Positions 9,547 through 17,264 of a stretch of DNA of 64,000 nt are shown piece by piece. Location: positions 62,001 through 126,000 of the forward strand of contig NZ_QARE02000014.1 in the NCBI RefSeq assembly GCF_003052515.2. Direction: 5' to 3'. The position numbers and the translations under genes are program-made. How positions within the stretch are numbered: position 1 is the first letter of the stretch; every line of letters starts with the position of its first letter. Source of the DNA: Pseudomonas sp. RIT409. GTDB lineage: Bacteria > Pseudomonadota > Gammaproteobacteria > Pseudomonadales > Pseudomonadaceae. Below the pieces are notes generated by a model that worked only from the letters and a program-made list of their open reading frames with translations, was not told where the DNA came from and searched no databases.

Positions 9547-10214
9547 GCCGCACCTCCCTCCAGGCCGCCAGCGAGCGTCTGCAGATAGCTTCCGAATCCA
9601 CCGTGTGCCTTGAAGTCCATGCGCGCGCTGGTGCGCACGCGAACCGACCGGCTCCAGGCGATGTTGGCGCCGAGCGCTTGAAGCGCCTGGACCAGATGAA
9701 CGTCTTCGTGACAGGGCATGGCCGGAAAACCGCCCGCCAGCACGTAGGCTGCGCGCGTCACGCCCAGATTCGCGCCATGGATATGCCGATGATCGTCGCG
9801 GTCCGAATAGGCCGCTTCGTAGCGCTGGCGCACGTCCGTGCTGTATTCGCTCCAATCGTCTACGTCGACGACGCCACAGACCGCGTCCGCCTGATGGGCC
9901 AGTTGGGCAGCCAGCCAGTTGAACGGCACGGTGCTGTCGGCGTCGGTGCACGCCAGCCACCGCGCGTCGGCGTCGATCAGGATCTGGGCCCCTGCGGCCC
10001 GTGCGGCGCCCACGTTGCCCGCACTCACTTCGACGACTTCGACTGGGTAGCGCCGAGCGATGGCCAGAGAGTCGTCGGAGCAACTGTCCAGCACCACGAC
10101 AATTTTCACAGGCTCCCCAGCCAGGGTGGGATGCGCGGCGGCCGTCAGGACACTGAGCAAGCACGCCTCCAGGTAGCGTTCTTCGTTGTGAGCCGGGATG
10201 ACAACACCAATCAT
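9543..10214 (-). CDS. Family 2 glycosyltransferase
   Basis: A 223-residue GT-A fold transferase. It shows VVIPAHNEERYLEACLLSVL at the N-terminus, VVLDSCSDDS for nucleotide binding, and ACTDADSTVP (a D-x-D-type metal site); a later CHEDVHLV matches the ED motif of GT2 enzymes. No membrane helices. First gene of the overlapping operon leading to the acyl-CoA dehydrogenase-like, PIG-L and methyltransferase genes. The operon makes a transfer-deacetylation-methylation path plausible. Confidence 0.85.
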   Translation of the reverse strand: MIGVVIPAHNEERYLEACLLSVLTAAAHPTLAGEPVKIVVVLDSCSDDSLAIARRYPVEVVEVSAGNVGAARAAGAQILIDADARWLACTDADSTVPFNWLAAQLAHQADAVCGVVDVDDWSEYSTDVRQRYEAAYSDRDDHRHIHGANLGVTRAAYVLAGGFPAMPCHEDVHLVQALQALGANIAWSRSVRVRTSARMDFKAHGGFGSYLQTLAGGLEGGAA

Positions 10215-10576
10215 GGCTGAGCCTCGTGGCGGAATGTGGGGTCAAGAACACACCGGTTACCCGGTGATTGATCGCTTTCGTGCACCCGCGCAGGCAACTT
10301 CGAGATGCCGCTTGGCTGTCCAAGCGGCAGTGCCGGGCATGCGTCTGTCAGGTTGCGAAAAGCGCGGTTCATGGGTTCGGTACATGGGTTTGGTTCAAGG
10401 GGTAGGGCACAGCGTGGGAGTGCATCTGCATTTGAATCGTTCCGCCTTTTTGCATGATCGGCGCGCTGCGAACGTTTCATCGAGCAGTGGGTGAATGAGT
10501 GCGAACTCCTGGCCGGCTCGCCAAGTCCACCCATAACGCATGCACGTTGCGTGTGACCTTACACAAGGAGAACGAC
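10215..10576. other. Divergent intergenic region with two hairpins
   Basis: 362 bases between the glycosyltransferase operon and the SDR gene, with no convincing gene. It holds two perfect inverted repeats: CACCGG-TTAC-CCGGTG at 10251-10266, and a 9-base-arm repeat GCCGCTTGG-N4-CCAAGCGGC at 10307-10328. Neither is followed by a T-run. They may be operators or leader hairpins of the glycosyltransferase operon. Promoters for both sides must lie here but were not resolved. Confidence 0.45.
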
Positions 10577-11434
10577 ATGACCGATTACCCCAAACCGCCT
10601 TTCAAGGCTCAACAGCAGCCGGTACCAGGCGACCAGGGCAGAATGGAGCCCTATCCGGATTGTGGCGAGAACCGTTACAAGGGGTCCGGTCGGCTGGCGA
10701 ACAAGATTGCGCTGATCACCGGAGCTGACAGCGGGATTGGCCGCGCCGTGGCCATCGCATTTGCCCGCGAAGGCGCGGACGTCGCGATCTCGTACCTGGA
10801 CGAGCACGAGGACGCCAAGGAAACCGCACGCTGGGTCGAAGAGGCGGGGCGGCAATGTGTTCTGATTCCGGGCGACCTCGCGGACAAGGCCCATTGCTCC
10901 GATGTGGTCCAGAAGACCGTCGATGCATTTGGGCGCATCGATGTGTTGGTGAACAACGCCGCGTTCCAGATGAGCCACGAAACCATCGAAGAAATCACCG
11001 ATGAAGAATGGGTCAAGACCTTCGATATCAACATCACGGCAATGTTTCGCCTGTGCAAGGCCGCGTTGCCGCACATGGCAGCGGGCAGTTCGATCATCAA
11101 CACCAGTTCGGTCAATTCCGATTCGCCCAAACCCACGCTTTTGCCGTATGCCACCACCAAGGGCGCTATCGCCAACTTCACTGCCGGGCTGGCGCAGATG
11201 CTCGGGCCGCGGGGCATTCGGGTCAACAGCGTCGCGCCTGGGCCGATCTGGACGCCGTTGATCGTATCGACCATGCCCACCGAGGAAGTGGAGCATTTCG
11301 GCGAGACCACCCCACTGGGGCGTCCGGGCCAGCCCGTGGAAGTGGCGCCGATTTACGTCCTGCTGGCCTCGGATGAGGGCAGCTACATCTCCGGTTCGCG
11401 GTACGCGGTGACAGGCGGCAAGCCGATTCTCTAA
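10577..11434 (+). CDS. SDR oxidoreductase, YhdF/YghA-type stress dehydrogenase
   Basis: A 285-residue SDR with the family's extra 40-residue N-terminal arm (PFKAQQQPVPG, then MEPYPDCGE) before the cofactor loop TGADSGIG (48-55). The NNAA motif, catalytic YATTK and the late GPIWTPLI segment are present. This subgroup (YhdF, YghA, GsiB-linked) is usually induced in general stress. The start at 10577 follows CAAGGAG with 6 bases of spacing. It stands alone upstream of the convergent stressosome operon, which fits a stress role but does not prove it. Confidence 0.85.
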   Translation: MTDYPKPPFKAQQQPVPGDQGRMEPYPDCGENRYKGSGRLANKIALITGADSGIGRAVAIAFAREGADVAISYLDEHEDAKETARWVEEAGRQCVLIPGDLADKAHCSDVVQKTVDAFGRIDVLVNNAAFQMSHETIEEITDEEWVKTFDINITAMFRLCKAALPHMAAGSSIINTSSVNSDSPKPTLLPYATTKGAIANFTAGLAQMLGPRGIRVNSVAPGPIWTPLIVSTMPTEEVEHFGETTPLGRPGQPVEVAPIYVLLASDEGSYISGSRYAVTGGKPIL

Positions 11435-11452
11435 TCGAGGGATTCGGGCTCT

Positions 11453-11485
11453 GCGCGCGGCTGCATGGAGGATGCGGTCGCGCGC
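11453..11485. terminator. GC-rich hairpin between SDR and stressosome operon ends
   Basis: Arms 11453-11466 and 11472-11485 pair at 12 of 14 positions with a 5-base loop. It lies between the stops of two convergent transcription units. No poly-T tract, so the terminator call is tentative. Confidence 0.4.
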
Positions 11486-11525
11486 CTTGGGCGTTGCCGA
11501 AGCTCAGTTGCAAAGACGTGAGCGT

Positions 11526-13484
11526 TTACCCAGCCTCAGCCGAGTTGGCGTTCAGCACGCTTTTCAACTTGCCCAGTAACTCGGGGATCTGGAAGGGCTT
11601 GGTGATCAGGTCCATTCGGTCGCCGAGAAAGGCCTGACGATTCAACGCGTTTTCGGCGTAACCGGTCATGAACAATACGGGTACGTCAGGACGCTGGTGT
11701 CTCATTGCATCGGCCAATTCGCGCCCGTTCATACGCGGCAGGCCGACGTCGGTCAGCAGCAGGTCGACGGAAGGGTCCCGGCCCAGGATATCCAGCGCCG
11801 TTTCGACATCCGCCGCCGCGCTGCACCGGTAGCCCGCATCGGTCAGCACCTCGGTCACGAACATACGCACCGAGTCAGTGTCTTCAACGACCAGAATGTG
11901 TTCGCCGGTGCCAGCCGAGGCGGGTTCCGCAGGAGGCTGCTCCGCGACGGATTGCTGCTCGGCGGCAGGCAGCATCAGCGTCACTTCGGTGCCCTGTGAC
12001 AAGACGCTGCGCAGCCTGACATCCCCACCGGATTGTCGGGCGAAACCGTAGATGGTCGACAAGCCCAGCCCAGTGCCCTGACCGACAGGCTTTGTGGTGT
12101 AGAAGGGGTCGAACACTTTGTCGATTACAAGGGGATCGATACCCACGCCATCGTCCTTAACCGTCAGGGCGATGTAGGGGCCGTCGGCGAGTTGGAGATC
12201 TCCCCGCATACAGGTTTCGAATGTACTGATGCGAATGGTGCCGCCATCGGGCAGCGCATCCCGTGCATTGATGACGAGGTTGAGAATCGCACTTTCCAAC
12301 TGACCGGTGTCGACCATCGCAATCGCGTTGCGTGAGGTCAGTTCCAGCGACAGGCTGATGCGCTCGCCAATGGTACGGCTCAGCAGGTCTTCCAGCGAGC
12401 GCACGCGCGCGTTGACGTCGCAAGGTTGGGCATCGAGCGGTTGCTGGCGGGCGAACGCCAACAGGCGAAGCGTGAGGCTCGCTGCACTTTTGGCCGATGA
12501 CAGCGCGGCTTCGGCATAGGTGAGCAATTTCTGCGGCTGTGCATCCAGCGTGCGCTTCTTGATCAGTTCCAGGCCTGTGATGATGCCGGTCAGCAAGTTG
12601 TTGAAGTCATGCGCAATGCCGCCGGTCAACTTGCCGATGGCGTCCATCTTCTGTGCCTGCAGCAGCCGTTCTTCCGTTTTGGCGCGTTCGGCGACTTCAA
12701 GGGCCAGTTGATGATTGACCGTCTTGAGTGCTTGCTGATGGGACTGCTCGCGCAGGTGGTGCTCGGTCACGTCTTCAATGAACACCAGGCTCGCGCCGCT
12801 GGCGCGGTAAGGCGAAACGCGCCACTCCGTTTCGCGCAGGTCACCCCTGACCCAGAGGCTCAAGGTGCCTTGCCAGCGCTCGCCTGTGTTGATCGCTTCG
12901 CGCAGGCCTGTCAGTTGCAGCGCCTGCCCATCGCGGAACAGCGGTGTCATCGGCTGGCCGGGAGGTGAATCATCCAACAGACGGGCGAACGCCTGATTGC
13001 ATTCGTGAACACTGAGGTCGCCGCCCATTACCGCGATCGGCGCGGCAACGTTGGCGAAGATTTCGCGGAAGCGGTCCTCGCTTTCGCGCAGCGCGCTTTC
13101 CGTGTCGCGCACCCTCAGCAAGGTGCGGATCGTGGCCAGCAACACGTCTGGGTCCACCGGGTGAACGAGGTAGGCATCGGCACCGGCTTCCAGGCCCGTG
13201 ACGATGTCTCCGGACTGAATCGAAGCCGCCGAGACATGGACGACAGGCAGCAGCGCCGTGCGAGGCACCGAGCGCAGCAGGCGCACGATGTCGAAGCCGC
13301 TCATGTCCGGCAGGTTGACATCGAGGATCAGCGCGTCGGGCAGGTCGGCCGCGATCAGTGCCAACCCTTCCGATCCGGTCCCGACGTCGGCAACGGTGAA
13401 GCCGTGCCGTTCCATCCGACGGCGCAGGGCGTAGCGGGTCGCGACATTGTCGTCGACGATGAGCAGACGCGCGTTTCTATGCAT
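11526..13484 (-). CDS. Hybrid histidine kinase, REC-PAS-HisKA-HATPase-REC
   Basis: 652 residues. An N-terminal receiver (Asp55 in LILDVNLPD) has His108 where the conserved receiver lysine is expected (YLVHPVDP). A PAS domain (about 135-245) follows, then a short coiled coil, HisKA with GGIAHDFNNLL, an HATPase (VKDDGVGID, GTGLGLS), and a C-terminal receiver with intact DV and ITKPF. It is the last gene of the stressosome operon and overlaps the preceding kinase by 8 bases. It is probably the output side of RsbT signalling. No DNA-binding domain is present, so a further partner is needed. Confidence 0.9.
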   Translation of the reverse strand: MHRNARLLIVDDNVATRYALRRRMERHGFTVADVGTGSEGLALIAADLPDALILDVNLPDMSGFDIVRLLRSVPRTALLPVVHVSAASIQSGDIVTGLEAGADAYLVHPVDPDVLLATIRTLLRVRDTESALRESEDRFREIFANVAAPIAVMGGDLSVHECNQAFARLLDDSPPGQPMTPLFRDGQALQLTGLREAINTGERWQGTLSLWVRGDLRETEWRVSPYRASGASLVFIEDVTEHHLREQSHQQALKTVNHQLALEVAERAKTEERLLQAQKMDAIGKLTGGIAHDFNNLLTGIITGLELIKKRTLDAQPQKLLTYAEAALSSAKSAASLTLRLLAFARQQPLDAQPCDVNARVRSLEDLLSRTIGERISLSLELTSRNAIAMVDTGQLESAILNLVINARDALPDGGTIRISTFETCMRGDLQLADGPYIALTVKDDGVGIDPLVIDKVFDPFYTTKPVGQGTGLGLSTIYGFARQSGGDVRLRSVLSQGTEVTLMLPAAEQQSVAEQPPAEPASAGTGEHILVVEDTDSVRMFVTEVLTDAGYRCSAAADVETALDILGRDPSVDLLLTDVGLPRMNGRELADAMRHQRPDVPVLFMTGYAENALNRQAFLGDRMDLITKPFQIPELLGKLKSVLNANSAEAG

Positions 13485-14349
13485 TTGCCTGCTCCTGCGC
13501 CAACGCCAAGGGGATGATCACGTAAAACGTCGAACCCTGGCCAGGCTGGCTGGTCAGGCCCACGCGGCCGCCCAACAGCTCGGCAAAACGCTTGCACAGC
13601 GATAAGCCCAGGCCGGTGCCCCGTAACCGCTTCTGCAGCGGTGAGTCGACCTGAACGAAATCTTCGAACAAGGTTTCGTGAAGTTCTTCGGGAATGCCGA
13701 TGCCGGTGTCGCTCACGGCGAAACGGACTTCACGGTCATTCTCCAGCCCGGCCGAGATGCGCACCTCGCCACGTTGGGTGAACTTGAGTGAGTTGGAAAT
13801 GAAGTTGCGCAGTATCTGCGCCAGCTTCTTGTCGTCCGTGTACAGCTGCGGCAAGCCGGCGGGCTCTTCGAAAATCAGGTCGACGGCCGAGGTGTCGACG
13901 ATGGGGCGGAACATGCCCCGCAGCGCCGAAAACAGATCCAGCATGTCGAACCAGGCGGGTGAGATGGAGATCCGGCCGGCTTCGATCTTGGCCAGGTCCA
14001 GCAGGTCGTTGACCATATCGCTCAGCTCCTGCGCGGAGGTGCTGATGTACGTGACCTGTTTGTGCTGCTCCGGGCTCAACGGGCCGTCCAGCTCATCGGT
14101 CAGCAGGCTGGCGATGCTCAGAATCGAGCCCAGCGGGGTGCGGAACTCATGGCTCATGTAAGACAGGAAGCGGCTTTTCAGGTCGGAAGCCTCACGCAGT
14201 TGTTCCGCCTGGTTGTCCAGTTCGGCATACAACGCCAGAACGCCCTGATTGGTCTCGTCCAGTTCGGCACGCAGCGCGTCCGCTTCGGCGCGCAAACGCA
14301 CGACTTCGTCCGACGCCCCGCCTGTTTCTTGGGTGTCAGGTCCTGTCAT
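13477..14349 (-). CDS. Cytoplasmic histidine kinase of stressosome operon
   Basis: 290 residues, no membrane segments. A coiled coil (about 15-58) runs into HisKA with His67 (SYMSHEFRTPL), then an HATPase with ISNSLKF (N box), FAVSDTGIGIP (G1) and GTGLGLSLCKR (G2). Without its own sensory domain, it fits activation by a soluble partner; in related operons RsbT is thought to act on such a kinase. It overlaps the upstream phosphatase by 14 bases and the downstream hybrid kinase by 8. The partner receivers are probably those of the next gene. Confidence 0.9.
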   Translation of the reverse strand: MTGPDTQETGGASDEVVRLRAEADALRAELDETNQGVLALYAELDNQAEQLREASDLKSRFLSYMSHEFRTPLGSILSIASLLTDELDGPLSPEQHKQVTYISTSAQELSDMVNDLLDLAKIEAGRISISPAWFDMLDLFSALRGMFRPIVDTSAVDLIFEEPAGLPQLYTDDKKLAQILRNFISNSLKFTQRGEVRISAGLENDREVRFAVSDTGIGIPEELHETLFEDFVQVDSPLQKRLRGTGLGLSLCKRFAELLGGRVGLTSQPGQGSTFYVIIPLALAQEQANA

Positions 14350-15355
14350 GGGAGCTCTCCAGTGCGATGACCAGTACGGTCACGTCGTCCTTGCCCCGAC
14401 AGTAGTCGCGGTGCAGCACGGCAGCGATGATGGCCGGGTGGCGAAACGTCAGGCCGGGGTAGTCGCGCAAATTCCAGCGTGACTGCAGGCCGTCGCTGTA
14501 TAGGATCAGCAACTGTCCGGCACAGTCAGGATAGGCCACCGAGGCGACCCGTCGATATTGCAGGCCGACGATGCCCGGATGCGATGGCAGGCCCCGGGGC
14601 CTCTCGCTGCCGACCAGCAGGGCGCCGATGTTGCCGATGCCGTTGAAGCGCAACTGGCGGTGCTCACCGTCGTAATGAGCCACTGCCACGGCCCCGCCGC
14701 GGGTGCCACGCATGGCGTGGTGCATGTCGTCCAGCAGGCTGGCGGGTTCGTCGGTGGGGTGACGCAGGAAAGCGCTGGCGCCTGCCCGCGCCGCTTGTTC
14801 GGCCGCAGGACCATGGCCCAGGCCATCGATGACCAGCGCCACGCATTTCTCGTCACGAACGCAGACCGCCCAGAGGTCGCCGCAGACCGGGTCGTCGTGG
14901 AGCGAATGTTGACTGACGCCGTAGCGAAGGTCCTCGATGGCCGAGTTGCGGGGGTAAAAGCGCGCCAGCACGACCGAGCCTCGGGCGTCCGTGTGCACGT
15001 CGAATACCTGGGCCTGGCGCAGCGCGGCACCGAGCCCGATGCCCTGCGTGCCTCGAGTCGAAAAACCATCAGGCAGGCACCGCGCCGGATCGAAGCCCGG
15101 GCCACGGTCCACCGCGAGCACTTCGACCCCCTCAGAGGGGCCGGGCAGGACGCGCAGATGAATGGTGCCATGGACGGCATGCTTGAGAATGTTGCTGGCC
15201 AGCTCAGTCACCACCAGGCCGACCCGGCCGACGTCGACGGTGTCGAAGCCCTGGCTCTCGGCCAGCTTCTGCGCAGTTCGCCGTGCGTGTCCGATCTGAC
15301 TGTCGTCTTCGATACGCAAGACCTGGGTCAGGCTTCCATTGAGCGTCAGGTCCAT
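14336..15355 (-). CDS. Fused anti-sigma-type ATPase and PP2C phosphatase (RsbX-like)
   Basis: 339 residues from the ATG at 15355. Residues 1 to about 130 form an RsbW/RsbT-like ATPase domain (VGLVVTELASNILKHA as N box, DRGPGFD, TQGIGLGAAL). The rest is a SpoIIE/RsbX phosphatase (DLWAVCV, VIDGLGHGPAAEQAA, LILYSDGLQSRW, GKDDVTVLVI). In Bacillus, RsbX dephosphorylates RsbR and RsbS to reset the stressosome, so the C-terminal half likely does this. The N-terminal ATPase is an added domain compared with RsbX. The frame is open 111 bases further upstream, but that would overlap rsbT heavily. Confidence 0.85.
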   Translation of the reverse strand: MDLTLNGSLTQVLRIEDDSQIGHARRTAQKLAESQGFDTVDVGRVGLVVTELASNILKHAVHGTIHLRVLPGPSEGVEVLAVDRGPGFDPARCLPDGFSTRGTQGIGLGAALRQAQVFDVHTDARGSVVLARFYPRNSAIEDLRYGVSQHSLHDDPVCGDLWAVCVRDEKCVALVIDGLGHGPAAEQAARAGASAFLRHPTDEPASLLDDMHHAMRGTRGGAVAVAHYDGEHRQLRFNGIGNIGALLVGSERPRGLPSHPGIVGLQYRRVASVAYPDCAGQLLILYSDGLQSRWNLRDYPGLTFRHPAIIAAVLHRDYCRGKDDVTVLVIALESSHDRT

Positions 15356-15750
15356 TTTCCGATCATCACTCGCGTGCCTTTGCCCGGCGCCGTGTCCAGT
15401 TCGAAATCGTCCACCAGGCGTTTTGCGCCGGTCAGGCCCAGGCCCAACCCCTTGCCCGATGACCAACCATCGGTCATCGCCATTTTGATGTCCGGAATGC
15501 CGGGCCCCTCGTCACGAAATGTCAGGCGCAGGCCGTTGCGGCCGGCGTCCTCGAGGACTTCCCAATCCATGGCGCCACCGCCGCCGTAGACGATGGTGTT
15601 GCGCGCGAGCTCCGACACGGCGGTGACCAGCTTGGTCTGGTCGATCAGGCGCATGCCGCTGTCCTGAGCCAGCTTGCGGACGAACTGGCGAGCCAGCACG
15701 ACATCCTGTTCGATGCGAATCTCTTGGGTGCCGCTGCTCTGCACGGTCAT
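15346..15750 (-). CDS. rsbT: RsbT serine/threonine kinase
   Basis: A 134-residue GHKL-fold kinase. N box KLVTAVSELARNTIVYGGGG, G1 FRDEGPGIPD and G2 GLGLGLTGAKRLVDDF match RsbT closely. In the family RsbT phosphorylates the STAS domains of RsbR and RsbS under stress, then leaves the complex to activate its output protein. Start and stop overlap both neighbours (4 and 10 bases). No RsbU or sigma-B is nearby, so the target here is probably the downstream kinase pair. Confidence 0.92.
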   Translation of the reverse strand: MTVQSSGTQEIRIEQDVVLARQFVRKLAQDSGMRLIDQTKLVTAVSELARNTIVYGGGGAMDWEVLEDAGRNGLRLTFRDEGPGIPDIKMAMTDGWSSGKGLGLGLTGAKRLVDDFELDTAPGKGTRVMIGKWT

Positions 15751-16109
15751 TGGAGGTATGCCCGCTCGCGGAGCAAGGCCATGCCACGATCGACATTCAG
15801 CGCGGTGCTGACACCAGGCAGGGTCATGCCCAGTTCGACGAGAGTGATCGCCACTGCCGGTTGCATCCCTACCAGCACGGTCTCTGCATCCATGATGCGG
15901 GACAGCCCGGAAATCATGCCGATCATTCGGCCAATGAACGAATCCACCATGTCCAGCGCCGAAATGTCGATCAGCACGCCGCGCGCGGAGGTCTTGCTGA
16001 TCCGTTCCGAGAGGTCATCCTGCAATGTCATCGCCAATTGGTCGTGCATGTCGACCTGAATGGTGACCAGCAGGAAGTCCCCCATTTGTAGAATCGGTGT
16101 CCGTTCCAT
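15747..16109 (-). CDS. rsbS: RsbS stressosome STAS protein
   Basis: A 120-residue single STAS domain. DISALDMVDSFIGRMIG places Ser57 at the site phosphorylated by RsbT (Ser59 in Bacillus), and GMQPAVAITLVELGM matches RsbS strongly. RsbS and RsbR form the large icosahedral complex that holds RsbT in unstressed cells. It lies three bases after rsbR and overlaps rsbT by four bases. Confidence 0.93.
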   Translation of the reverse strand: MERTPILQMGDFLLVTIQVDMHDQLAMTLQDDLSERISKTSARGVLIDISALDMVDSFIGRMIGMISGLSRIMDAETVLVGMQPAVAITLVELGMTLPGVSTALNVDRGMALLRERAYLQ

Positions 16110-16112
16110 GGG

Positions 16113-16967
16113 TTACACCGACGACTTGGCGACGGCCAGGCCCAGGCGACGCAAGGCCAGGCCGAGCGCATCGGCAAGGTTGGCCTTGGTCACCACGCCT
16201 TGCAAATCGAGCCCGAGGTGCACGATGGTCTGGGCGATCTGTGGGCGCACGCCACTGATGATGCAATCGGCACCCATCAGTCGGATCGCGGTCACGGTCT
16301 TGAGCAGGTGCTGCGCAACCAGGGTGTCCACGGTGGGCACGCCGGTAATGTCGATGATCGCGATCTGCGAGCCAGTGTCGACAATGCGCTGAAGCAACGA
16401 TTCCATGACCATCTGGGTGCGCTGGGAATCGAGCGTGCCGATCATGGGCAGCGCCAGGACGCCATCCCACAGTTTGACCACTGGCGTTGAAAGCTCCAGC
16501 AGTTCTTCTTGCTGTCGTTTGATGACGGCCTCGCGGGATTTCTGGAAGGTGCGGATGGTGTGCAAGGCCAGCAAGTCCAGCAGTTGGGAGATTTCCCAGA
16601 GCTGCTCAGCCAGCACCTCGGGTTGGTCACGGTACTCCGCTTGCAGGATGGAGAACAGCGGGCCTTTCAAGGCAAAAATGAACTGAGCGGTCTGCTCGGA
16701 ATCCTGTCCGGCCAGGGCTCTCTGACTGGAAAGCTTTTCCAGGAAAAGCCGGGTGTCGTTCCATTCGCTGGCGCTGATCGTTTGCGAAGCGCCACCTGTC
16801 AGCGCAGACACAACGAGTTGCAGGAATTCGGCGATTTGCTGACGTACGTCTTCCGCTTTGAGGTTACGCGTGGAGCCACTGGCCTCGAGCGCCGCCCACC
16901 AGTTTTCCGACAACTGCTGTTCGGAGCGGGCGATAGCGTTCAGGGTGTTTTGATGCAGTGCTGCCAT
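16113..16967 (-). CDS. rsbR: RsbR stressosome sensor protein
   Basis: A 284-residue protein with an N-terminal helical domain (1 to about 155, globin-like in this family), a linker helix, and a C-terminal STAS domain. The STAS part has DITGVPTVDT (Thr208, Thr212, Thr215) and GVRPQIAQTIVHLG (Thr247), which cover the region of the two RsbT-phosphorylated threonines of Bacillus RsbR. I cannot fix the exact equivalence of the first. The N-terminal turret varies between homologues and is taken to sense the signal; none is identifiable here. First gene of the six-gene operon. Confidence 0.92.
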   Translation of the reverse strand: MAALHQNTLNAIARSEQQLSENWWAALEASGSTRNLKAEDVRQQIAEFLQLVVSALTGGASQTISASEWNDTRLFLEKLSSQRALAGQDSEQTAQFIFALKGPLFSILQAEYRDQPEVLAEQLWEISQLLDLLALHTIRTFQKSREAVIKRQQEELLELSTPVVKLWDGVLALPMIGTLDSQRTQMVMESLLQRIVDTGSQIAIIDITGVPTVDTLVAQHLLKTVTAIRLMGADCIISGVRPQIAQTIVHLGLDLQGVVTKANLADALGLALRRLGLAVAKSSV

Positions 16968-17264
16968 GTAGATGACTCCTGGGGAGGCGGGAAGCCTTTT
17001 TAGTCATTGAGAGAGCTTGGCGTCGGCCATAGGTTCAATAAATCCGGATAACACGGGGATGTTCGGCTCACGCGATTCGACCTGCACTCTGCCGCCTTCA
17101 AGGTAAGGAAGCGACGCACCGAAATACGCCTCGCGAGGGATGATGTCAAGATAGCAGCTCACGCGGCAGGTGGCGTGACAGCCGTGTATCGATAATTCCT
17201 GCAACGATGCCACGCATCCGCCAGTCGAAAAGGGAATTCATTACTCGATCAGGTTCCATGACGG

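Noticed and set aside
9547-10323. N-terminal extension of the acyl-CoA dehydrogenase frame by about 259 codons
   Set aside because: The extra part lies wholly over the glycosyltransferase gene and reads as Arg/Ser-rich nonsense; the ATG at 9546 is coupled to the previous stop.
17004-17213. 69-codon minus-strand frame upstream of rsbR
   Set aside because: No ribosome site and no similarity recognised; it lies in the divergent promoter region of rsbR and the antiporter.
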